Positions 1-5,192 of a stretch of DNA of 5,192 bases are shown here, piece by piece. Every line of letters starts with the position of its first letter. Position 1 is the stretch's first letter. The notes beneath the pieces are model-generated. The model was not told the DNA's origin, ran no database searches, and saw nothing but the letters and a program-made list of their open reading frames with translations. The DNA comes from Anaerolineae bacterium (GTDB lineage Bacteria > Chloroflexota > Anaerolineae > Anaerolineales > Villigracilaceae): positions 2,317-7,508 of the forward strand of contig PLNY01000453.1 of the NCBI GenBank assembly GCA_003141915.1, given 5' to 3'. Both the position numbers and the translations under genes were made by a program.

Positions 1-1664
1 AAACCCTTCAACGTGTTAAGCAAGCGCTCGTTATCGCGCGGATGTAATCCGATGGATGGTTCGTCTAAAACATACAACACACCGACCAATCGTGAACCGA
101 CTTGTGTTGCAAGCCGAATGCGTTGCGCCTCGCCACCGGATAAACTTCCTGCAGAACGATTCAAGGTCAAATAATCCAGCCCAACGTCAACAAGAAATCC
201 AAGACGCGATTTGATTTCTTTGATCACGCGTTCGGCAATCGCTTTTTGACGCTTGGTCAATGGTGATTTCTTTCCGTTGATTTCGCTGATCCAATTCAAT
301 GTTCTGACGATGGGCCAGCCAGTCACTTCAATGATGTTGACTCCGCCAACAGTCACTGCGATGGCTTCGGGGCGCAAGCGTTGACCTTTGCAAGTGGGAC
401 ACGGCTTATCGGACATATATTCCGAAATGCGTTCACGGATATATTCGGAATTTGTTTCGCGGTAACGCCGTTCAAGGTTGCCGACCACGCCTTCAAAGTC
501 GCGCGCGAATGTGAACTCGTGTCCCTTCGCGCTCTTGTATTTGATGGGAATCTCTTTGCCGCGCGTGCCATAAAGAACGATTTCCAATTGTTCTTTGGAT
601 AATTCTTTAACAGGCTTATCGAGGTCAATATCAAAAAAGCGAGCCGCGGCTTCCAGCGACTGCCAGTAATATCCGCCTTCTTCTTTTGGTCCGCCCCATT
701 CCATGGCGATGATTGCGCCTTCGTTGAACGAAGCGTCTTTATCGGGAATCAATAAATCAGGATCAATCTCTAGTTTGTTTCCCAAGCCCTGACAATCCGG
801 ACAGGCGCCATGCGGCGTGTTGAATGAAAAAGTGCGCGGCTCGATCTCCGGCAGGCTGATGCCGTGAACGGGACACGAAAGATTTTCGGAGAAGTGAAGA
901 TCGTTATCTTTATCCTTGCTATCAACTTTTGAAACGATGAGAAACCCCTCGCCGAATTTCAAGGCTGTTTCAACAGAATCAGTCAAGCGCGAACGCGCGG
1001 CTTTTTTATCTTCATCAGTGCCATCATGTGCAATGACAAGACGATCCACAACCGCGTCGATGTTATGCTGTTTATAACGGTCGAGATTGATTTCATCGTC
1101 CAGCGAATAGACCGTTCCATCCACGCGGGCGCGCACAAAACCTGATTTGCGAATCTCCTCGAAGACCGCTTGATAAGTACCTTTGCGTCCACGCACAACC
1201 GGCGCGAGAATCAGAATCCGGCTTGCATCGGGAAGTGATTCGATGGCATCCACGATTTCCTGCGCGGATTGCTTGACCACTTCTCGTCCGCAAATGGGGC
1301 AGTGCGGAATCCCAGCGCGCGCGTAAAGCAAGCGGAGGTAATCATAGATTTCGGTAACGGTTCCCACCGTCGAGCGCGGATTGTGAGACGTGCCTTTCTG
1401 GTCAATCGATACAGCGGGCGATAAACCATCAATGTAATCCACATCGGGTTTATTCATCTGTCCGAGGAATTGACGCGCATACGCTGAAAGCGATTCGACG
1501 TAACGCCGCTGACCTTCGGCAAAGATGGTGTCGAATGCCAGCGAGGATTTACCCGAACCGGATAAGCCGGTGATGATCACCAGCTTATCGCGCGGAATCT
1601 CAACGGTGATATTTTTTAGATTGTGGACGCGCGCGCCCACGACACGAATGACATTAGGAGACAT
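1..1664 (-). CDS. uvrA: UvrABC excinuclease subunit A, N-terminal 554 residues (cut by left edge)
   Basis: UvrA is the cytoplasmic ATPase that scans DNA for bulky lesions and loads UvrB in nucleotide excision repair. Reading the complement from the ATG at 1664 gives an unbroken frame to the window edge. Visible landmarks are Walker A GLSGSGKS (residues 33-40) followed by SLAFDTIFAEGQRRYVESLS; a CPIC pair (C122, C125); the first zinc module with C264-P-V-H267 and C288-P-D-C291; a CPTC pair just before KGQRLRPEA; the ABC signature LSGGE (508-512); and Walker B LYVLDEPS with D534 and E535, then IGLHPRDNERLL. UvrA proteins are usually about 940-970 residues, so roughly the first 58% is here: the whole of ATPase domain I. 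The second zinc finger and ATPase domain II lie beyond the edge. AAAGG five bases before the ATG supports the start. The second ligand of the zinc module is His rather than Cys. Identification is certain; only the 3' end is missing. Confidence 0.97.
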   Translation of the reverse strand, partial: MSPNVIRVVGARVHNLKNITVEIPRDKLVIITGLSGSGKSSLAFDTIFAEGQRRYVESLSAYARQFLGQMNKPDVDYIDGLSPAVSIDQKGTSHNPRSTVGTVTEIYDYLRLLYARAGIPHCPICGREVVKQSAQEIVDAIESLPDASRILILAPVVRGRKGTYQAVFEEIRKSGFVRARVDGTVYSLDDEINLDRYKQHNIDAVVDRLVIAHDGTDEDKKAARSRLTDSVETALKFGEGFLIVSKVDSKDKDNDLHFSENLSCPVHGISLPEIEPRTFSFNTPHGACPDCQGLGNKLEIDPDLLIPDKDASFNEGAIIAMEWGGPKEEGGYYWQSLEAAARFFDIDLDKPVKELSKEQLEIVLYGTRGKEIPIKYKSAKGHEFTFARDFEGVVGNLERRYRETNSEYIRERISEYMSDKPCPTCKGQRLRPEAIAVTVGGVNIIEVTGWPIVRTLNWISEINGKKSPLTKRQKAIAERVIKEIKSRLGFLVDVGLDYLTLNRSAGSLSGGEAQRIRLATQVGSRLVGVLYVLDEPSIGLHPRDNERLLNTLKG

Positions 1665-1669
1665 AGGAA

Positions 1670-1674
1670 CCTTT
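1670..1674 (-). promoter_or_regulatory. Ribosome binding site of uvrA
   Basis: The minus strand reads AAAGG, five bases before the ATG at 1664. This supports the chosen start. There is no other in-phase ATG or GTG that would retain the typical N-terminus, which begins a few residues before GARVHNLKNI. Confidence 0.6.
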
Positions 1675-1683
1675 GGAAATTCG

Positions 1684-1692
1684 ATTATAGCA
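1684..1692 (-). promoter_or_regulatory. Extended -10 promoter of uvrA
   Basis: On the minus strand the sequence TGC followed by TATAAT is a perfect TGn extended -10 element. The hexamer lies at 1689-1684. Transcription would begin near 1677-1678, giving a leader of about 14 bases that still contains the AAAGG ribosome binding site. No good -35 hexamer is visible 16-18 bases upstream, which is usual for extended -10 promoters. I found no clear LexA-type dyad here. Confidence 0.6.
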
Positions 1693-1749
1693 CATTTGTT
1701 TTATTTTCATATATCCGCAATTACTTCCTCGGTGCGACGGCAAACTTTT

Positions 1750-1760
1750 ATTATACCTTT
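1750..1760 (-). promoter_or_regulatory. Possible second uvrA promoter element (GGTATAAT)
   Basis: The minus strand reads AAAGGTATAAT, with a perfect TATAAT at 1755-1750, about 86 bases before the uvrA start. No recognisable -35 lies upstream. The same 11 bases recur on the minus strand at 3135-3125, before the start of another gene. This could be a second, upstream uvrA promoter or chance in an A+T-rich spacer. Confidence 0.3.
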
Positions 1761-1776
1761 TGAGTTAAACCCGACA

Positions 1777-1785
1777 TGATATACT
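1777..1785 (+). promoter_or_regulatory. Extended -10 promoter of the ECF sigma gene
   Basis: TGA followed by TATACT is a TGn extended -10 element with five of six consensus bases in the hexamer (1780-1785). A weak TTTTGA at 1758-1763 sits at 16-base spacing as a possible -35. Transcription would start near 1792 and give a leader of about 55 bases, which contains the hairpin at 1804-1835. This resembles a housekeeping-sigma promoter. I saw no typical ECF-type promoter (GGAAC with a CGTC-like -10), so autoregulation is not evident from sequence. Confidence 0.55.
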
Positions 1786-1803
1786 CCGTGCAACTTCTCA
1801 AAT

Positions 1804-1835
1804 CCGGTGGGGTTATTTTTATCGAATCCCGCCGG
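1804..1835 (+). promoter_or_regulatory. Hairpin in the leader of the ECF sigma mRNA
   Basis: Bases 1804-1814 (CCGGTGGGGTT) pair with 1825-1835 (AATCCCGCCGG) as an 11-base-pair stem with two G-U pairs (1808/1831 and 1812/1827) and a 10-base loop. The right arm ends 12 bases before the GTG start and takes up the first two bases of the GGTAAGG ribosome binding site (1834-1840). No T run follows, so it is not a simple terminator. A role in translation control or mRNA stability is an inference. Confidence 0.5.
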
Positions 1836-1847
1836 TAAGGTTCATTC

Positions 1848-2420
1848 GTGCCGGAAATAGAGTTCAACGAAGAAGAAATATTATTACGCGCTTCGCAGGG
1901 CGACCGCGAGGCTTTTGGTCTGCTTTACGAACATTATATTGATCGTATCTTCAACTACGTCTATTACCGGACAGGGAATCTTCATGACGCTGAAGACCTC
2001 ACGGCACGCGTCTTTCAGCGGGCGATGAATCATATTCGCACTTATACGGATCGCGGCGTTCCATTCTCTGCCTGGTTGTATCGCATCGCGCACAACCTCG
2101 TAGCCAACTGGCACCGGGACCGCAGCCGCAAACAGGAAATTCCGCTGGATGATTTGCCGATTTCATCTGCCAAGGTGGATCGCCCGGAATCGACTCTGGT
2201 GCGTTCGCAGGAACAGGATGCGCTTCTGCGAATCATCCGCCAACTGCCATCGGAACGACAGACGCTGCTGATCTTGAAGTTTGTCGAGAACCTGTCGAAC
2301 GCGGAGATCGGTCAGATCATGGGACGCAGTGAAGGAGCTGTCAAGAGTCTGTATCACCGCACGCTTCTGGCTCTGCGCGATCAGATCGGCGATCAAAACA
2401 TTAATCTTGAAGGAGATTGA
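1848..2420 (+). CDS. ECF-type (extracytoplasmic function) RNA polymerase sigma factor
   Basis: A 190-residue sigma-70 family protein of the compact ECF type, which directs RNA polymerase to a dedicated promoter set. Region 2 spans about residues 20-95: FGLLYEHYIDRIFNYVYYRTG, then DAEDLT (47-52) and F73-S-A-W-L-Y-R-I-A-H-N (to 83), with a basic end at HRDRSRK. A linker rich in acidic and proline residues (97-115) leads to region 4, from Q132-L-P-S-E-R to about residue 180, with a helix-turn-helix around LSNAEIGQIMGRSEGAVKSLYHR. There is no region 1.1 or 3, and no extra C-terminal domain. The GTG start is forced: an in-frame TAA lies at 1836-1838 and no other good start follows. GGTAAGG (1834-1840) is the likely ribosome binding site. 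The next gene, 54 bases downstream, codes for a small membrane protein that may be its anti-sigma factor. The ECF subgroup and target genes cannot be named from sequence alone. Confidence 0.93.
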   Translation: MPEIEFNEEEILLRASQGDREAFGLLYEHYIDRIFNYVYYRTGNLHDAEDLTARVFQRAMNHIRTYTDRGVPFSAWLYRIAHNLVANWHRDRSRKQEIPLDDLPISSAKVDRPESTLVRSQEQDALLRIIRQLPSERQTLLILKFVENLSNAEIGQIMGRSEGAVKSLYHRTLLALRDQIGDQNINLEGD

Positions 2421-2474
2421 AGCCGGTTTGGTTTGGCGTATTGCAGTAACGATAGACCGTCGGGTGAATGGAGA

Positions 2475-2750
2475 ATGATGAGTAAGAACGAGACAATTTC
2501 TTCTGAAACACAATTGGATGAACTCGAAGCGCATCTGGCCGGGACATTGAAACGGGTCGCGCCTCGACGCGATTTTGTCCGGCGCCTGAGCGGACACATC
2601 CACTTCCCGCCGCGTGCGGAGATCGCTACGCGCCTGCACGATTGGAGAAGACTGTTTATCGTCTTCAGCAGCGTGGTTTCAGGGATGTTGTTGATCGTCA
2701 CCGTTGCCCGCGCGTTATATCATTTGTTTGGAAGAAGGAACATGGGTTAA
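2475..2750 (+). CDS. Small single-pass membrane protein, candidate anti-sigma factor or sigma partner
   Basis: A 91-residue protein with no family I can name with certainty. Residues 14-38 form a probable amphipathic helix region (LDELEAHLAGTLKRVAPRRDFV), a pattern I associate with proteins next to Anaerolineae ECF sigma genes. A hydrophobic stretch from about residue 60 to 78 is a likely membrane helix. It is preceded by HDWRR and followed by R79 and RRN at 87-89. The N-terminal part is probably cytoplasmic, where it could hold the sigma factor. There is no HxxxCxxC zinc anti-sigma motif. It follows the ECF gene by 54 bases and ends just before a terminator, so the two are probably co-transcribed. 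I prefer ATG 2475 or the adjacent ATG 2478, with GGTGA or GGAG before it. A TTG at 2433 would add 14 unlikely residues. The anti-sigma role is inferred from position and topology. Confidence 0.75.
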   Translation: MMSKNETISSETQLDELEAHLAGTLKRVAPRRDFVRRLSGHIHFPPRAEIATRLHDWRRLFIVFSSVVSGMLLIVTVARALYHLFGRRNMG

Positions 2751-2753
2751 ATC

Positions 2754-2792
2754 AAACTTCCGAAGGGAGAAAGGCTTCGGAAGTTTTTATTT
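2754..2792 (+). terminator. Intrinsic terminator after the sigma/membrane protein pair
   Basis: AAACTTCCGAAG (2754-2765) pairs perfectly with CTTCGGAAGTTT (2775-2786), a 12-base-pair stem with a nine-base loop, followed by TTTTTATTT (2784-2792). It lies four bases after the stop codon at 2748-2750. The gene on the other strand ends at 2791, so the region is convergent. Read in the minus direction the stem is followed by a weaker GATTT, so it may also act, less strongly, for that gene. Confidence 0.92.
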
Positions 2793-3126
2793 AGCGGTTG
2801 ATTAATTCTTCACATAATTTTTTCGCTTCAGTAATCAAATCCACATCCACAGGCAACTTGAATTCCTCATCCACGCGTAACGTCAAATGCGCGGCCGTTT
2901 GGCGCAGGTCGTCAGAAAGCGTTGAATCTTCAATCAGCAGATGAAGCAAATCGTAGGCGCTCGGCGTTCGAATCGACTCGCCGCGCCGGGCAAAATATTC
3001 GCGGGCCGCAATCCCCGCCGCGCGCCGCGCACAGACGCGCGCTTGTCCCTCGTTGCCGCGTGACCGAGCTTGTTCAGCGTGTTTAAATTCTGCATCGATC
3101 TGCGCTTGTGGATTCACAGATTCCAT
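2791..3126 (-). CDS. Small helical protein of unknown role, HEPN-like
   Basis: A 111-residue soluble protein with no signal peptide or membrane segment. It looks all-helical. A first helix pair covers residues 8-48, including ARSRGNEGQARVCARRAAGIAAREYFARRG. The segment AYDLLHLLIED follows (57-67), then a helix LSDDLRQTAAHLTLRVDEEF (70-89), and a final helix DLITEAKKLCEELI (96-109). This order, including YDLLHLL where HEPN proteins often have HDLLxLL, resembles the HEPN fold. I see no RxxxxH nuclease motif, so toxin RNase activity is not supported. ATG 3126 has AAAGG four bases upstream, but it lies inside a TATAAT on the same strand. A GTG at 3117 (residue 4) is the alternative start. A TTG at 3189 would run into the divergent protease gene and is unlikely. 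No partner nucleotidyltransferase (MNT) gene is adjacent. The gene itself is likely real; its family is tentative. Confidence 0.75.
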   Translation of the reverse strand: MESVNPQAQIDAEFKHAEQARSRGNEGQARVCARRAAGIAAREYFARRGESIRTPSAYDLLHLLIEDSTLSDDLRQTAAHLTLRVDEEFKLPVDVDLITEAKKLCEELINR

Positions 3127-3148
3127 TATACCTTTGGCGGTATAATGG
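3123..3148. repeat. Perfect 10-base inverted repeat with a TATAAT in each arm
   Basis: CCATTATACC (3123-3132) and GGTATAATGG (3139-3148) are exact reverse complements separated by TTTGGC. Each arm holds a TATAAT: 3141-3146 on the plus strand and 3130-3125 on the minus strand. Each is directly followed by GG, so each also forms an ATG. The element lies exactly between the divergent HEPN-like and S41 protease genes. It may be a paired -10 region, an operator, or both. Confidence 0.7.
3141..3146 (+). promoter_or_regulatory. -10 element of the S41 protease gene
   Basis: A perfect TATAAT predicts a start of transcription near 3153, six bases before the GGAGGT ribosome binding site. No convincing -35 hexamer is seen at 16-18 bases upstream, and there is no TGn extension. 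The element lies in the right arm of the inverted repeat, so a protein bound to the repeat would block it. Confidence 0.5.
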
Positions 3149-3158
3149 CGGGAATTTT

Positions 3159-3164
3159 GGAGGT
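3159..3164 (+). promoter_or_regulatory. Ribosome binding site of the S41 protease gene
   Basis: GGAGGT lies four bases before ATG 3169 and decides that start. An in-frame ATG at 3145 lies inside the TATAAT, upstream of the expected transcript start, and would have no ribosome binding site. Confidence 0.8.
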
Positions 3165-3168
3165 AGAC

Positions 3169-5192
3169 ATGAAAACTCGATGGTTCCAAATCCTTGCGGC
3201 AGTGATCATCTTGAGTTTGGTGCAGATGTCCTGCGTCAGTTATAACAGTCTCATTTCTTCGCAGTCTTCGACGCCGGGTTCTTCATCCAATGCAGTTACA
3301 CAAGTTCCCCAGGCTACACAAGTTCCACAAGCTACACAAGTTCCACAAAATCCCACGGCGGTGCCAACTGTTCCGGCTGGTCCAACCACTGTGGCGATCC
3401 AGGCCCCATCGGTTACAACCAATGAGCCGTTCAAGATCACCGGTTCTTTCAAATGGACTCAAGAAGACGGAGGAACACTTACCGATAATATTCTTTTTTC
3501 GGAACGACAGGTGATCCTGACCGACCTGCATGGTTTTGTCATTCGTAATAAGCAATGGGTATTGCCGGTTGATTCCCAGGTGCTTGGATATGTTCAATAT
3601 GATCCCAGCACCGGCAATGGCACCTATGAACTTACGCTTCCTGAGGTTCCACAAGGGACATTTAACAATGTCGGCAATAAAAATCCGCAGGATACCGGCG
3701 TGCAGATTTTTACAATGGATTATGAACCGAATCTTTATGGGAGTCCGTTCGAGGCGGGGGATGATCGATTCCAAGGCTGGCCCGGTGATGGGTCTTCCAT
3801 CAAATTAGATCTGGATAGAGATGGTGAAATCACCGGAGGCAAGATCATCGTTTGGGCACCAGATGATAAGCAATATTTTCCAACCGGTTTTGGCCCGGAC
3901 AACAAACTGTTCACAGCAGACGATCCGACCGCGCCGATTCCAGCTGGATATACGGTTGTGAATCTGGATACCAACCCATTTACGTTTTCCCAAGCTCCTC
4001 AGCAGGATATTCCGTTGATTGAAGCGCAGGAAGCCAAGCCTCATGATTTTTCCAAAGAGACATACACACAGTCTTTTGACGATCTGGTCAGCTTCCTGAA
4101 GACTTATTATGCTTTCGATGGCATTCAGGGAAAACAACCCAATTGGGATCAGGTGGTCGCCAGCATTCGCCCGCGCATCCAGCAGGCTGAACAGAATCAA
4201 GATAAGCTTGCTTTTTATGAAGCCTTACACGATTTTACTTATGCGTTTAAAGATGGTCATGTTGGCTTGGATGGCGGCGATTTGTTCACAAAAGATTTTC
4301 AGAATAACTATGGCGGTAGTTTAGGTTTTACGGTACGCGTGGTGGATGATGGCAGTGTGATGGTCGACTCGGTGCTCCCCGGCGGACCTGCGGATGCGGC
4401 TGGTATGAAACCGGGAGCGATTGTCACGCAGTTTAATGGCAAGCCGGTCATGGATGTGATTAACGCCGAGCCATTGTTCTTCGGATTGCAATCGTCGGAT
4501 TTCGCCATCACATATTACAAGGCGATCATGTTGACGCGCACCCAGCCCAACTCGCAAGCAACCGTGACTTTCACGAATTCCAGCGGCCAACCAAAGACGG
4601 TGACTTTGACCGCCGAGTCTGAAGTTGATAGCTTGCTCAAAGAACTGGGTGTAAATCAAACGCCCAATTTACTACCTGTAGATTTGCAAACTCTAACGGT
4701 TAACGGAACAGATATCGGCTATATTCGACTCAATACCAACTTTGATGATTTAAACCTGATACTGAAACTCTTTGAACGCGGCTTAAAAGATTTTCAACAA
4801 AACAAAGTGAGCGGCTTGATCATTGATTTGAGAGACAACGGAGGCGGGGTTGATCTGGGGTTGGCAGGTTATTTGACCAATCAAACGATCAACCTTGGAC
4901 AATTGGAATACTATAACAAACTGACCGGAAAATTCGAACCACAGGATCAGCCCGATCAAATCCTGCCCAATCAAGAGCAATATCATTTCGATAAGATCGC
5001 GGTTCTCGTGGGACTCAATTGCGCCAGCGCCTGTGAACTCGAAGCCTATGGATTCAGCAAAGTGCCCGGCGCAGCTATCGTTGGAGAATACTCGACTGCC
5101 GGCGTAGAGGCGGAAGTTTCGCGCGGCCAAGTGATCATGCCGGAAGGAATCAATATGCAATTCCCAACCGGGCGCGAGGTCCTTCCAGATGG
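3169..5192 (+). CDS. S41-family secreted lipoprotein protease with PDZ domain (cut by right edge)
   Basis: The 674 residues seen are the N-terminal and catalytic parts of an S41 (tricorn/C-terminal-processing type) serine peptidase, probably anchored outside the cytoplasmic membrane. Residues 1-22 form a signal peptide (basic KTR, hydrophobic core) ending in VQMSC; C22 is a likely lipidation site, though the lipobox is weak. A Ser/Thr/Pro/Gln linker with TQVPQ repeats follows (about 25-72). Residues 75-280 form a beta-rich region with Asp-rich loops DLDRDGEIT (214-222) and GPDNKLFTADDP (242-253) that may bind calcium. The cap helix leads to KDGHVGL with H364, then a PDZ domain (about 380-460). 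The core has IGYIRL (516-521), IDLRDNGGG (552-560) and NCASACE with S620 as the expected nucleophile. GEYSTAGVEAE stands where S41A enzymes have a Lys, so a tricorn-like Ser-His mechanism with H364 is inferred. Substrate unknown. Confidence 0.93.
   Translation, partial: MKTRWFQILAAVIILSLVQMSCVSYNSLISSQSSTPGSSSNAVTQVPQATQVPQATQVPQNPTAVPTVPAGPTTVAIQAPSVTTNEPFKITGSFKWTQEDGGTLTDNILFSERQVILTDLHGFVIRNKQWVLPVDSQVLGYVQYDPSTGNGTYELTLPEVPQGTFNNVGNKNPQDTGVQIFTMDYEPNLYGSPFEAGDDRFQGWPGDGSSIKLDLDRDGEITGGKIIVWAPDDKQYFPTGFGPDNKLFTADDPTAPIPAGYTVVNLDTNPFTFSQAPQQDIPLIEAQEAKPHDFSKETYTQSFDDLVSFLKTYYAFDGIQGKQPNWDQVVASIRPRIQQAEQNQDKLAFYEALHDFTYAFKDGHVGLDGGDLFTKDFQNNYGGSLGFTVRVVDDGSVMVDSVLPGGPADAAGMKPGAIVTQFNGKPVMDVINAEPLFFGLQSSDFAITYYKAIMLTRTQPNSQATVTFTNSSGQPKTVTLTAESEVDSLLKELGVNQTPNLLPVDLQTLTVNGTDIGYIRLNTNFDDLNLILKLFERGLKDFQQNKVSGLIIDLRDNGGGVDLGLAGYLTNQTINLGQLEYYNKLTGKFEPQDQPDQILPNQEQYHFDKIAVLVGLNCASACELEAYGFSKVPGAAIVGEYSTAGVEAEVSRGQVIMPEGINMQFPTGREVLPD
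3298..3348 (+). repeat. 18-base tandem repeat coding TQVPQA, about 2.8 copies
   Basis: Units start at 3298, 3316 and 3334. The second unit differs from the first by two third-position changes, and the third matches the second for 15 bases before diverging. They code TQVPQA-TQVPQA-TQVPQN in the flexible linker after the lipidated cysteine, residues 44-61. The near identity at base level suggests recent duplication; length differences between strains would be expected. Confidence 0.85.

Noticed and set aside
353..634. Open frames of 70-95 codons on both strands inside 350-1450
   Set aside because: They overlap the continuous uvrA frame, which has clear family motifs throughout. These frames have no recognisable product and are shadows.
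1665..1760. LexA/SOS operator in front of uvrA
   Set aside because: I looked for a GAAC-N4-GTTC type dyad and a CTGT-N8-ACAG type dyad and found neither. Chloroflexota LexA sites may differ, so SOS control is not excluded, only unsupported.
2433..2474. TTG start at 2433 for the small membrane protein
   Set aside because: It has no ribosome binding site at proper distance (AGGAG at 2411-2415 is 17 bases away), and the added residues look non-coding. ATG 2475/2478 is better placed.
2163..2701. Minus-strand frames of 158 and 102 codons opposite the sigma and membrane protein genes
   Set aside because: They lie antisense to the ECF sigma gene, whose protein sequence is unmistakable, and to its partner. 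Their Arg/Ser-rich composition is typical of shadow frames.
2791..3126. HEPN toxin of a toxin-antitoxin pair
   Set aside because: There is no RxxxxH active-site motif and no adjacent nucleotidyltransferase-like antitoxin. The neighbouring genes on both sides are on the opposite strand.
3240..3452. Minus-strand frame with repeated CGTCVACGTCVA, looking like a Cys-rich repeat protein
   Set aside because: It is the reverse reading of the 18-base tandem repeat that codes TQVPQA in the protease linker. The plus-strand frame is continuous with a signal peptide and an S41 core.
3283..3774. Minus-strand frame of 163 codons opposite the 5' part of the protease gene
   Set aside because: It is antisense to a coding frame that is open for over 2000 bases with recognisable domains, and shows no ribosome binding site or family features.

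Overview
This window (about half G+C) looks like an ordinary chromosomal segment of a Chloroflexota bacterium, most probably class Anaerolineae. That assignment is an inference. It rests on the style of the large S41-family lipoprotein protease, whose N-terminal region I recognise from Anaerolineae proteins, and on the small membrane protein that follows the sigma factor gene. No rRNA or other phylogenetic marker is present to prove it.

Layout. (1) Positions 1-1664, minus strand: the first 554 codons of uvrA, the DNA-damage-recognition ATPase of nucleotide excision repair, cut by the left edge just after the first ATPase domain. (2) Positions 1665-1847: a divergent intergenic region with an extended -10 promoter for uvrA, an extended -10 promoter for the sigma factor gene, and a strong hairpin in the sigma gene leader. 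(3) Positions 1848-2750, plus strand: an ECF-type RNA polymerase sigma factor followed 54 bases later by a 91-residue single-pass membrane protein, a candidate anti-sigma factor or partner. A strong intrinsic terminator closes this pair. (4) Positions 2791-3126, minus strand: a 111-residue, probably all-helical protein resembling the HEPN fold. (5) Positions 3123-3168: a short divergent region built around a perfect 10-base inverted repeat with a TATAAT hexamer in each arm. (6) Positions 3169-5192, plus strand: an S41-family (tricorn/C-terminal-processing-protease-like) secreted lipoprotein protease with a PDZ domain, cut by the right edge.

How the genes relate. The sigma factor and the small membrane protein form a plausible cell-envelope signalling pair. 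The protease is outside the cytoplasmic membrane and nearby, but it has its own promoter and is separated by a terminator and an opposing gene, so a shared pathway is only a hypothesis. uvrA is a housekeeping neighbour. I see no tRNA, rRNA, CRISPR array, insertion sequence, phage gene or attachment site. No wholly new system is evident. The most interesting points are the sigma leader hairpin, the palindromic dual -10 region, and the cysteine-flanked active site of the protease, which lacks the usual S41A lysine.
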